Assembly (NCBI RefSeq): GCF_026248825.1
Contig: NZ_CP110973.1
Location: forward strand, 2,933,001-2,997,000
Length of the DNA stretch: 64,000 bases
Reading direction: 5' to 3'
Source of the DNA: Larkinella insperata
GTDB lineage: Bacteria > Bacteroidota > Bacteroidia > Cytophagales > Spirosomataceae
Position 1 is the first letter of the stretch. Every line of letters begins with the position of its first letter. Positions 42,973 to 50,631 of the stretch are shown here, piece by piece. Below the pieces are notes generated by a model. That model saw only the letters and a list, made by a program, of their open reading frames with translations, was not told the DNA's origin and made no database searches. The translations under genes were made by a program, and so were the position numbers.

Positions 42973-44106
42973 CTAAGAAATAATCTGCTTGGATAGGAGG
43001 TCGAGGTATAAATCAGTACCCAGTGCTTCTTCAGGAGTTTCGATTGTTCCTATCTGTAGCAAAAAATCACGCAGATCGGAAGAAATTTCATAGGTGAGGT
43101 ACAGCCGACGGTCAAAGAGAATAGGAGCTTCCTCTAAATCACAAATCGAATAACGCTCGTGATTAAAAGCTACCCTTTTAGTGAGCCGATGACGCTGCAA
43201 CTTGTGAGAATCAGCGTGTTGTTCTAGTTCGTGTTGGTCAAGGAATTTGTGAATGTAATTCCATCCTTCCCACTGTTCGGGGTACTTGGTTAAGTAATGC
43301 CAAAACAGATCATAAATCTGTTGAAGGCTGCGCCGACAATACGATTCGCGGTCGCAACCAGCCTCGGGGATAATGGGATCTAGGAAGGATAACACATTGT
43401 TCATGTTTTTTTCCCGATAACCAATCACCGGAATAATGGGCGTTTGAGTCAAATGAGAAAGAAAACCAACTCCTTTACGAGCCCAGACATTCTGGGCTCC
43501 AAACCGTACCTGGACTTCTTTATCTTCCTGGCGGTTTACTCCAGTAGTACTGGTAACACCGTCGATAAAGATAACCAGTGACGTTCCGGCTTGCAATGCA
43601 CGGATAACCTGAAGAGTCGATGAAGGCTGCTCAGCATCCAGCATTTGAAAGGAGTTGGTTAGCTTATGCTTTTTCTGAAGCCCTTTAATGGTTGTCCAGA
43701 TGTCCTTTCCCTGTTGTTGATAGGTACCACTACTGACCATCAGCGTAACGTCAAGGCCATTTCGGTATAGATACGTAGCCATTAGCCGGTAAGAGCCTAA
43801 GTGAAAAGTGCAATAAATATTTGGCCGTGGGCTAGTAATCAGTTCCTGAACTGGTCCTTTCGTTTGAATCAGATCGTTAGCGGTCAGAAATTGCTGATCA
43901 AAGGTGGTATAGACCTGTTGAAGCAGCAATTTCTGAAAAAGTTCCTCGTGCTTCTCAATCGGAATCTCTGGCAAGATATTCTGAACACTTGCTGAGAACG
44001 TAGTGAATTTAAAGAGATAACCTTTCTGCTTCCGAAGGTCCAAGGATTCGAATTGTTGTCGGCAACGATCCAATTCTCTTTGATATTGATGCACGAAGTT
44101 GCTCAT
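42973..44106 (-). CDS. LpxL-like acyltransferase-fold protein with possible PqqD-like C-terminal domain
   Basis: 377 aa. Residues about 95-285 resemble the LpxL/HtrB lauroyl/lysophospholipid acyltransferase family: FHLGSYRLMATYLYRNG, ALQAGTSLVIFIDGV, VQVRFGAQNVWARKGVGFLS, TQTPIIPVIGYREK and YPEQWEGWNYIH. The catalytic HxxxxD/E motif is H102-LGSY-R107: the histidine is kept but the acidic residue is an arginine. The usual N-terminal membrane helix is absent. Residues about 306-377 (RLTKRVAFNHERYSICD to LLSKQIIS) look like a PqqD/RiPP-recognition fold. It lies 12 bases after the 65-aa peptide gene. I infer a peptide-modifying role; an unusual lipid acyltransferase is the main alternative. Confidence 0.7.
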   Translation of the reverse strand: MSNFVHQYQRELDRCRQQFESLDLRKQKGYLFKFTTFSASVQNILPEIPIEKHEELFQKLLLQQVYTTFDQQFLTANDLIQTKGPVQELITSPRPNIYCTFHLGSYRLMATYLYRNGLDVTLMVSSGTYQQQGKDIWTTIKGLQKKHKLTNSFQMLDAEQPSSTLQVIRALQAGTSLVIFIDGVTSTTGVNRQEDKEVQVRFGAQNVWARKGVGFLSHLTQTPIIPVIGYREKNMNNVLSFLDPIIPEAGCDRESYCRRSLQQIYDLFWHYLTKYPEQWEGWNYIHKFLDQHELEQHADSHKLQRHRLTKRVAFNHERYSICDLEEAPILFDRRLYLTYEISSDLRDFLLQIGTIETPEEALGTDLYLDLLSKQIIS

Positions 44107-44118
44107 AAACAGTATAGA

Positions 44119-44316
44119 TTAAGAAAGTGCCAATTGGTCAGCATTCGGCTGTAGGCCGAGGAATGTGGGAATCCATTCGCAGCAAACCTGTTCTTTTGAG
44201 CCTTTTGCGGCTACCCAGGCACTGTCATTGGTTTCATTTTTGGCTATTACATTCAAGTTCGTAGTAGCCGCGTTCAACATTTGTTTAGCTGATTTGATAA
44301 CAAAGTTCTTTTTCAT
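44119..44316 (-). CDS. 65-aa precursor-like peptide
   Basis: 65-residue product opening MKKNFVIKSAKQMLNAATTN, with a helical, Ala/Asn/Lys-rich first half like a leader, and a second half containing adjacent cysteines 45 and 46, Trp34 and Trp48 and the end PNADQLALS. There is no classical Sec signal or double-glycine motif. It is co-directional with, and 12 bases upstream of, the acyltransferase-fold gene, and is divergent from the LytTR regulator. The arrangement is that of a RiPP precursor followed by its maturation protein; this is inference from size and context. It could alternatively be a small structural or signalling peptide. Confidence 0.65.
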   Translation of the reverse strand: MKKNFVIKSAKQMLNAATTNLNVIAKNETNDSAWVAAKGSKEQVCCEWIPTFLGLQPNADQLALS

Positions 44317-44465
44317 GACGATAGATGATATTGAGTGATTTAATGAAACAATTCATCAATCGACCATTTTTACCCGGGATTATTCTGCCGATTGATTAAG
44401 ACAAAATTACCGGGTTAAGGGAGGCTAGAGAATAGCAGGTTTTGGCTAAAAATTTATGCGGCTCT

Positions 44466-44498
44466 AGTAACTAATTACTATTATTTGTTAGTAACTTA
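44466..44498. promoter_or_regulatory. Direct repeat between peptide operon and LytTR gene
   Basis: AGTAACTAA (44466-44474) and AGTAACTTA (44490-44498) are spaced 24 bases start to start, in the divergent promoter region. LytTR proteins bind pairs of direct repeats, so the adjacent LytTR regulator may use this site; this is inference. Confidence 0.4.
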
Positions 44499-44536
44499 GC
44501 AGAGTTCAATTAGAAAGAACAAGATTTAGAGTAAAT

Positions 44537-45514
44537 ATGACCGAAGTACCGCTAAATCTGACGTATGTAAGAAGGCCTTTTAAGAGTCTGAGTATTCTGC
44601 TACTGGCAGTACTGACTTTTGAGGCATTCAACTGGCTGTTCGCTTTTGAAAAGAAGTTGGACATAGTCCAGAAGTTTGGCGGCTTTTTGGGTTATGTATG
44701 GATTATATTTCGGGGTATGCTCTTGCCGGAAGTATCTACCCTCATCATTCTGTTGATGCTACTGAATACTTTTCATGAAGCCTGCCGGATTAAAAATCTT
44801 GAGCTGACTCCCAAAAATATTCTGAATTATGAGGTGAAAATTTTACCCGTCATGTTGCTTGCGTTCTTTCTGTTTAATCCGATAACGCAAACCATCCGGT
44901 ATCTGCTGGTAGAATTTCCGAATTATAGCTTTTCTTTTTACTTAGAAAATTACCTTCAAGGCACATACAACATCAAGGTTTATTTTATGTATCTGATACC
45001 GGTTCTGATCATGGGATACGGAGCCGTGAACGGATCTTTGCTGGTTGATCTACTCGAAAAACGCCGGCAACGTAAACGGAGTAGTGAATCCGTTAATCCT
45101 TTTCAGTCCTTGATTCCGCAAGCTGGCTCCCATCTGACACACTTGAAGGTGAAAAGCACTCATGGTGAAACCATCATTGCTGTTCAGGATTGTTATTGGT
45201 TTGAAACCGAAGATCGCTATTACTACGCTGTTCATCCGTCGGGCCGGTTTGCCATAACTAAAACGATGAACGAACTGGAAGCGGAATTGAACCCGGAAAT
45301 GTTCTTCCGAACCAAACGTAATTGCATCATCAATCTAAGTTTCGTTACGAGTTACGCTCACTGGGAGAATGGTAAATACATTATCCGAATGCGGACTCCC
45401 AACAATGACGAAACCGATATGCCCCGTGCCCGACTTCAGGATTTCAAAAACCGACTTGTTCGGTTCTCTGTCCAAGAGGTTGAGTATCTTCCCCCTAAAA
45501 GTGAAATTCTGTAA
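44537..45514 (+). CDS. Membrane-anchored LytTR transcriptional regulator
   Basis: 325 aa. The first 175 residues hold four membrane helices (LSILLLAVLTFEAFNWLF; ISTLIILLMLL region; ILPVMLLAFFLFNP; YFMYLIPVLIMGYGA), followed by a basic linker (EKRRQRKRSS) and a C-terminal LytTR DNA-binding domain: HLTHLKVKSTHGETIIAV, DCYWFETEDRYYYAV, MFFRTKRNCIINLSFVTSY. It has no receiver domain, so it probably senses a membrane or extracellular cue directly. It is divergent from the peptide/acyltransferase operon and followed by a convergent LuxR-type gene, making it the likely control protein of the pocket. Confidence 0.85.
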   Translation: MTEVPLNLTYVRRPFKSLSILLLAVLTFEAFNWLFAFEKKLDIVQKFGGFLGYVWIIFRGMLLPEVSTLIILLMLLNTFHEACRIKNLELTPKNILNYEVKILPVMLLAFFLFNPITQTIRYLLVEFPNYSFSFYLENYLQGTYNIKVYFMYLIPVLIMGYGAVNGSLLVDLLEKRRQRKRSSESVNPFQSLIPQAGSHLTHLKVKSTHGETIIAVQDCYWFETEDRYYYAVHPSGRFAITKTMNELEAELNPEMFFRTKRNCIINLSFVTSYAHWENGKYIIRMRTPNNDETDMPRARLQDFKNRLVRFSVQEVEYLPPKSEIL

Positions 45515-45540
45515 AAGTGCGCTATAGCCTGAGTTTGTTC

Positions 45541-46239
45541 TTACAGGTAATCTTTTACAGAAATTCCAAACCGCGCCAAATTACGGCAACTTCCCAAGTT
45601 TAGCTTCTGGGCCATATTAGTCTTATGATTCGCCAGGGTCCGATAGCTGATGTATAGCCGGTCCGCAATTTCATGCCCAGGTGTGCCCTCCGCTATCAGG
45701 CGAAGTATTTCAATCTCCCGCTCCGTCAACCGATTCAATTGTTGCTTTACTTCATCGGTCATCACATTCATTCCATAATTCTTCAGTAGCAGCAAAAAGC
45801 CCGGACTATAGTAGTAACCACCGCTGCTAATGGTTTGAAAGCATTTATAAAGCTCGTCCAAACCATCATTTGCGTACAAAAATCCGTAAAAGCCTTGTTG
45901 CATAGCATTAGCTACCAACTTCAAATCAGGTTTGCTCGTGTATAATATAAATTTTGTCCGTTGATTATCCGAGCGAGCCTGCTGAACAATATCAACACTC
46001 CGTCGGCCGGAGATTTCAGACTCCAGTATCACACACTGCGGTTGCTTTACCCTGATCTGCTGAAGCGTATCTTCCATTTCTATTGCCTTCCCAACTACGT
46101 TATACCCTTGTTCTTTTAGTAATTGACACAATACCTCACAAGTGAACAATTCCGCTTGGGCTACTAAGATGGAAAAGTCTTTTCGTTTAAGAGAAAACGA
46201 AGGTGAAGACGACTCCAGTTTTGAATTTGTATTGTTCAT
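45541..46239 (-). CDS. LuxR-type regulator with degenerate receiver domain
   Basis: 232 aa: a CheY-like receiver (about 22-140) and a LuxR/FixJ HTH (LTEREIEILRLIAEGTPGHE, ISYRTLANHKTNMAQKL). In the receiver the acidic pair after the first strand is replaced (FSILVAQAELF), and the phospho-acceptor Asp is Glu73 (CVILESEISGRR). The switch Thr/Ser and Lys are also not in standard positions (FILYTSKPD has Thr-Ser-Lys-like residues). It is therefore probably not phosphorylated and may be constitutively active or ligand-controlled. Its gene is convergent with the LytTR gene (27 bases apart). Confidence 0.87.
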   Translation of the reverse strand: MNNTNSKLESSSPSFSLKRKDFSILVAQAELFTCEVLCQLLKEQGYNVVGKAIEMEDTLQQIRVKQPQCVILESEISGRRSVDIVQQARSDNQRTKFILYTSKPDLKLVANAMQQGFYGFLYANDGLDELYKCFQTISSGGYYYSPGFLLLLKNYGMNVMTDEVKQQLNRLTEREIEILRLIAEGTPGHEIADRLYISYRTLANHKTNMAQKLNLGSCRNLARFGISVKDYL

Positions 46240-46562
46240 GATAAAGATAGCAGCCTTTCTTTTGAAGCCACAAATTAACAGTCCTTAGATATTCATCGAG
46301 CAAATTGAAATCATTACTTTTCTGTGTGAAATCAACAAAATACTGCTTTGGTTCTTTTGGGTCTTCTTACTTACGAATGACATAAGATTTGTGGAGGGGG
46401 CCGACAGAAAAATTGGGTGCTATATACGGCAATTTTGTTTATTTCACGCGGAAAAGTGGTTATTCTGTACGAAATGACTTTTTATATAGTAATTGACGAC
46501 GTAGTTTTCACTTGTAATTCACCAGCGAGACTCAAGAGAACTCAACTACTAAATCAATAACA
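46240..46562. other. Intergenic region between LuxR gene and IS630 fragment
   Basis: 323 bases without a gene. It should contain the promoter of the LuxR-type gene on the minus strand and the left flank of the IS630 remnant. No hairpin, repeat or consensus promoter is clear by eye. Confidence 0.4.
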
Positions 46563-46988
46563 ATGCGGAACGTTAAAAATTTAACTGGACAACAAATTGA
46601 GCAACTCCGTCAGACGATTCGTGAGAGCCAGAGCAATGTATTGAAAAAACGTTGCCAGTGTGTACTCTATAGCTACTACGGATTAACGGTTACCGAACTA
46701 ATGGAGATGTTCGCCGTAGATCGTCGCAGTATCTATAACTGGATGAATCGCTGGCAGCAAGATGGTGTTCAGGGGTTGCAGGACAAACCAGGTCGTGGTT
46801 TGAAGCCGAAACTGAACCCAGACGATCAGCAGCACGTTGAAAAAGTGATGAAAGCGATGAAGTCGTTTCCAAAAGAACCACGTCAGGCGCTGCAGCAGAT
46901 CAACCACCAGCTTCCTAAGCCTATCAGCCAGGATACTTTACGTCGTTTTGTAAAGAAAATATCGAGATTAGACAGCATGGCTGCCTGA
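46563..46988 (+). pseudogene. IS630-family OrfA-like HTH remnant
   Basis: 141 codons matching the winged-HTH N-terminal half of IS630-type transposases: TGQQIEQLRQTIRESQSNVL, RCQCVLYSYYGLTVTELMEM, RRSIYNWMNRWQQDGVQGL, DKPGRGLKPKLNPDD and ISQDTLRRFVKKISR. The DDE half is absent: after 46988 comes a hairpin and then dnaG. It is either a dead fragment or a stand-alone HTH protein left by the element. The frame is intact and starts with a good ATG. Confidence 0.78.
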
Positions 46989-46997
46989 TTATCAACC

Positions 46998-47063
46998 AGT
47001 ACTGATGAATACCTAATCGTAAGTCACCTCCATGGCTTTCCGGGTTAGTTATTCATCAGTATT
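46998..47063. terminator. Imperfect 19-bp inverted repeat at the end of dnaG
   Basis: AGTACTGATGAATACCTAA (46998-47016) pairs with TTAGTTATTCATCAGTATT (47045-47063) with two mismatches. It covers the dnaG stop codon on its right side and abuts the IS630 fragment on its left. Either a terminator of dnaG or the terminal repeat of the lost element. Confidence 0.55.
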
Positions 47064-49050
47064 ATGAAATAACGGTTCCCAGCAACCGGCCGATTTCAAT
47101 ATCTACTTTTTTGTAGTGCATATACTCCAGCATAAGCCGATCGCTTTCTGCAGGATCGTTCGTTTGGCTGATTGATTGCTTTATTTCTCTCATCCGCTGT
47201 TCGGCAACCATTTTCTTCAAGCGCAGGATATTACCAAAGGCGGCATCCGCTAATTTATCAACTTCTGTTGGCACATAGATTTCGTGCTTCTGCCAGTTTT
47301 CGCTGAGCTGATGTCGAACCGTAACCAGGCTGATCGCTTGATGCTGGTACTCTTGGTTGCTGTGACGCAGGAAATAATCGGCCGTTCGAATCTCACTGGC
47401 TAAAAAACCTTCCCGAATCTCATTCAGCATTTTATTAAACACTGGCGTTACGAATTCCATCGTACCTAGTTCACTCAGGATGTAATGGCAGACCGAAATG
47501 TCCGGCTCCAGTTCATGAGCACCATAATTAACCAGAAGCCGAATGCATTCTTCTTCCTGGTAGGAAAGGGAAGAGCGGTTTTTAGAATTTAAGGGGTCTG
47601 CATTCTTAGGAGCTACCGGGGCCGACTCGACCGGAAACTCGTTCAATAAATCGGTCAAATCGGGCGGAGGGGAAGCGGAAGGTTGCTGATTGGCCCGGTT
47701 TGAAGATCCCGTTTTTTCTTGTTGCTTAATCTGCTGCTTTTGCTGATTGAGCAACATCCGGTTACTTTCCGAAATCAGCGTTTGCTCATCAACCTGGAGC
47801 TGGCGCGCGGTTTTTTGAAAAAACACCTGCCGCTTGATCGGATCAGGTATTTTTGAAATACTTTGAATGATCTCTGAAATAATCTCCGCTCGTTTGAACG
47901 GATTGTCGCCCGCTTCTCTCAGCAGGATATCGGTTTTAAACGTGATAAAATCGTTGGAGTGCTGGCTGAGGTATTTCCGAAACTCTTCAGCGCCTACCTT
48001 TCGCACGTAACTATCTGGATCATCCCCATCAGGGAACGTTGCCACGCTTACATTTAGCCCTTCTTCCAAGACCATGTCTAAACCCCGTAGAGCCGCTTTG
48101 ATACCCGCAGCGTCACCGTCGTATAGAATGGTTACGTTTTGAGTAAAGCGACTAATCAGGCGTATCTGCTCTATCGTTAGAGATGTTCCCGAAGAAGCAA
48201 CCACATTTTTGATCCCTGCCTGGTGCAGAGAGATCACGTCCGTATAGCCCTCCGTTAGGTAACAAATATCTTCCTGACGGATGGTGTTTTTCGCCTGAAA
48301 AATACCATACAGAACCTGGCTCTTGTGATAGACTTCGGTTTCGGGAGAATTGAGGTATTTAGGCTGATTTTTATCGGCTTTAAGAATACGCGCACCAAAG
48401 GCAATAACCCGGCCGGAGATGTTGTGGATGGGGAAGATAACCCGGCCCCGAAACCGGTCGTATACTTTTCCACCTTCTCTCGATACGACCAAGCCGGCTT
48501 TTTCAAGCAGCTCCTGGCGATAACCCCGGCGACTGGCTTCCTGAAGCAAAGCATCCCATTGGTCTGAACTATACCCCAACTCAAAAGCTTGGACGGTATT
48601 ATCCAAAAAGCCGCGTTCCCGGAAATAACTCAATCCGATACTCTGCCCTTCTTCGGAGGTTAACAGATGAGACTGGTAATAATCTTTCGCGAAGTTCAGG
48701 ACAATAAACAAGCTCTCCCGCTCATTCTGTTTGATGAGCTCATCCGGCGTAAGCTGCTCTTCAGCTACTTCAATGCCGTATTTCTTCGCTAAATGGCGCA
48801 GCGCTTCCGGATAGCCGATGTTTTCGATGTCCATCACAAACCGTACAGGATCGCCCGCTTTACCACAGCCGAAGCATTTGTAAATTTGCCGGCTGGGAGA
48901 TACATTGAACGACGGTGTCTTTTCGTTGTGAAAAGGGCAGCAGGCAATCCAGTTTTGCCCCCGCTTTTTAAGCGAGACATAATCACTGATAACGTCGATA
49001 ATATCCGCAGAATGACGGATGCGGTCGATGGTTTCTTCCGGAATACGCAT
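47062..49050 (-). CDS. dnaG: DNA primase
   Basis: 662-aa primase making RNA primers at the replication fork. The CHC2 zinc finger is CCPFHNEKTPSF with CFGCGKAGD (ligands Cys-x2-His and Cys-x2-Cys, about residues 37-64); the RNA-polymerase/Toprim core has CYLTEGYTDVISLHQAGI and TILYDGDAAGIKAA with the metal-binding acidic residues. A proline/serine/glutamine-rich linker (about residues 445-500) leads to a C-terminal helicase-interaction domain. Length is slightly above the E. coli enzyme, typical for Bacteroidota. It has its own promoter immediately upstream. Confidence 0.97.
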   Translation of the reverse strand: MRIPEETIDRIRHSADIIDVISDYVSLKKRGQNWIACCPFHNEKTPSFNVSPSRQIYKCFGCGKAGDPVRFVMDIENIGYPEALRHLAKKYGIEVAEEQLTPDELIKQNERESLFIVLNFAKDYYQSHLLTSEEGQSIGLSYFRERGFLDNTVQAFELGYSSDQWDALLQEASRRGYRQELLEKAGLVVSREGGKVYDRFRGRVIFPIHNISGRVIAFGARILKADKNQPKYLNSPETEVYHKSQVLYGIFQAKNTIRQEDICYLTEGYTDVISLHQAGIKNVVASSGTSLTIEQIRLISRFTQNVTILYDGDAAGIKAALRGLDMVLEEGLNVSVATFPDGDDPDSYVRKVGAEEFRKYLSQHSNDFITFKTDILLREAGDNPFKRAEIISEIIQSISKIPDPIKRQVFFQKTARQLQVDEQTLISESNRMLLNQQKQQIKQQEKTGSSNRANQQPSASPPPDLTDLLNEFPVESAPVAPKNADPLNSKNRSSLSYQEEECIRLLVNYGAHELEPDISVCHYILSELGTMEFVTPVFNKMLNEIREGFLASEIRTADYFLRHSNQEYQHQAISLVTVRHQLSENWQKHEIYVPTEVDKLADAAFGNILRLKKMVAEQRMREIKQSISQTNDPAESDRLMLEYMHYKKVDIEIGRLLGTVIS

Positions 49051-49054
49051 AACT

Positions 49055-49086
49055 CAAAGGTACGCAACTCCGGTCGGTTTTGGCAA
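49055..49086 (-). promoter_or_regulatory. Promoter of dnaG, nearly leaderless
   Basis: On the minus strand TTG (49086-49084) is followed after 21 bases by TACCTTTG (49062-49055), a perfect -7 element. Only 4 bases separate the -7 element from the ATG at 49050, so the transcript would begin at or just after the start codon. Confidence 0.6.
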
Positions 49087-49148
49087 TGTTTTTGTACCTT
49101 CGACGCTTGAGCTTCATTAATCCCATCCACTGTTAATCCTCTTTCAGC

Positions 49149-50561
49149 ATGATGAAATTTATAGGACAGCGATCCACAAAGTTTTTAATTAAAAGCTTGC
49201 TTAACCAAGCAAATAAAATAGTGTTACTAAGCCTTATTTTGACTGGATTAAACAGTTGTCGCAGGAGTGACGATGCTGATGTACTAGCGCCCCAGTCGAA
49301 AACGGCTGATCAATACAGAGCCAGTGTGGCCGTACAGTGGTCGACACTACAATTATACTTGATTCAGCATACGGCGGGGTTTACGCCACCGGTTGCTTCC
49401 CGATCCTTGGGCTACAGTGGTCTGGTAATGTACGAAGCCGTTGTCCCGGGCCGGCCAACGCATCAATCTTTGGCCGGCCAGTTAAACGGGTTGAAGGATT
49501 TACCACGGGTCGAGGCAAATGTTGACTATCATTGGGCGGCCGCGGCCAATGCGGCTGAAGCCCAAATCCTGCGCAAACTCTTTGCCAATACCAGCGTAAT
49601 CAATAAGGCAAAAATTGACTCGCTGGAAAACCGGTTCCTGACTGAGTTCCGGGCTGAAAACACGGCCGATGTGATCCTGGATCGATCGACAGCTTTTGGA
49701 AAACAAGTTGCCGATGCAGTTTTCGAATGGTCTAAAACCGATGGCGGTCATGAAGGCTACAATCGAAATTTTCCGGCCGATTACAAACTTCCACTTTTCA
49801 ATGGCTCCTGGCAAACAACAGAAAACGGGCGGAAAATTCCGATGCAGCCGTACTGGGGCAGAAACCGAACCTTTTTGATTAGCAATGCTGTGCTTCCGAT
49901 GCCCAAGCCGCTTCTGGTATCGGCCGATGTGAAATCGCAATACTTCGCTCAGTATCTGGAAGTGTACACTAAAAATAAGTCATTGACGCAGACGGAGAAG
50001 GAAATATCAATCTGGTGGGCCGACGACCCCAGTGAAACCTTTACGCCCCCGGGGCATTCGTACAGCCTGGCCCGAATAGCGGTTCAAACGGCCAAGGCCG
50101 ATCTGGGCACGGCGGCAGAAACGTTCGCGCGGACGGGAATGGCCGTGGCCGATGCTTTTACGGTTTGCTGGAAATGTAAATATGTTTTCAACAATGAGCG
50201 ACCCTACACCTTTGTGCGCCGAACGATCGATCCGACCTGGATACCGTTCTGGCCGGCTCCGCCTTTTCCCGGATACACCTCCGGACACGCGACGCAATCA
50301 GCGGCTACGGCCATCGTTTTAACCGGCATCTATGGCGAATCATTCTCATTTACCGATGACTCCCACGTTAGCCGGGTTCGGGATGTGAAACGGAATACGG
50401 ATTTCAAAGCGCGCAGTTTTACCTCGTTCTGGCAGGCGGCTGAAGAGTCGGCGTATTCGCGGTACCTGGGCGGAATCCACACCCGGCAGGATAACGAAAC
50501 CGGCCTGAGTACCGGAAAGTTAATCGGGCAAAACATCAACGGGCTAAAATGGGAGAAATAA
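49149..50561 (+). CDS. Vanadium-dependent haloperoxidase/PAP2-family lipoprotein
   Basis: 470 aa. An N-terminal signal with lipobox LTGLNSC makes it a lipoprotein. The three conserved segments of the vanadate/phosphate pocket are present: K-x6-RP in KCKYVFNNERPYTF, the GYTSGHATQS loop (PSGH equivalent), and SR-x5-H-x3-D in SRYLGGIHTRQDNE. The family includes vanadium haloperoxidases and class A acid phosphatases; this long Bacteroidota form is usually called haloperoxidase-like, but the activity is unproven. An alternative start one codon earlier or later would not alter the signal. It ends in a palindrome shared with the convergent PurF gene. Confidence 0.88.
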   Translation: MMKFIGQRSTKFLIKSLLNQANKIVLLSLILTGLNSCRRSDDADVLAPQSKTADQYRASVAVQWSTLQLYLIQHTAGFTPPVASRSLGYSGLVMYEAVVPGRPTHQSLAGQLNGLKDLPRVEANVDYHWAAAANAAEAQILRKLFANTSVINKAKIDSLENRFLTEFRAENTADVILDRSTAFGKQVADAVFEWSKTDGGHEGYNRNFPADYKLPLFNGSWQTTENGRKIPMQPYWGRNRTFLISNAVLPMPKPLLVSADVKSQYFAQYLEVYTKNKSLTQTEKEISIWWADDPSETFTPPGHSYSLARIAVQTAKADLGTAAETFARTGMAVADAFTVCWKCKYVFNNERPYTFVRRTIDPTWIPFWPAPPFPGYTSGHATQSAATAIVLTGIYGESFSFTDDSHVSRVRDVKRNTDFKARSFTSFWQAAEESAYSRYLGGIHTRQDNETGLSTGKLIGQNINGLKWEK

Positions 50562-50563
50562 AA

Positions 50564-50600
50564 AGAGTGATGAGTAGGGAACTAGCCAACTCATCACTCT
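50564..50600. terminator. Palindrome between convergent genes
   Basis: Arms AGAGTGATGAGT (50564-50575) and ACTCATCACTCT (50589-50600) are perfect over 12 bp. It lies between the stops of the haloperoxidase-like gene (50561) and the PurF-like gene (50632), so a bidirectional terminator is likely. The sequence resembles the repeats at 8810 and 9853. Confidence 0.7.
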
Positions 50601-50631
50601 GTACTTACTGACGGATGGCCCCGCCTTACTC

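Noticed and set aside
45541..46239. LuxR gene as the response regulator partner of a nearby kinase
   Set aside because: The receiver lacks the acceptor Asp and no histidine kinase gene is adjacent.
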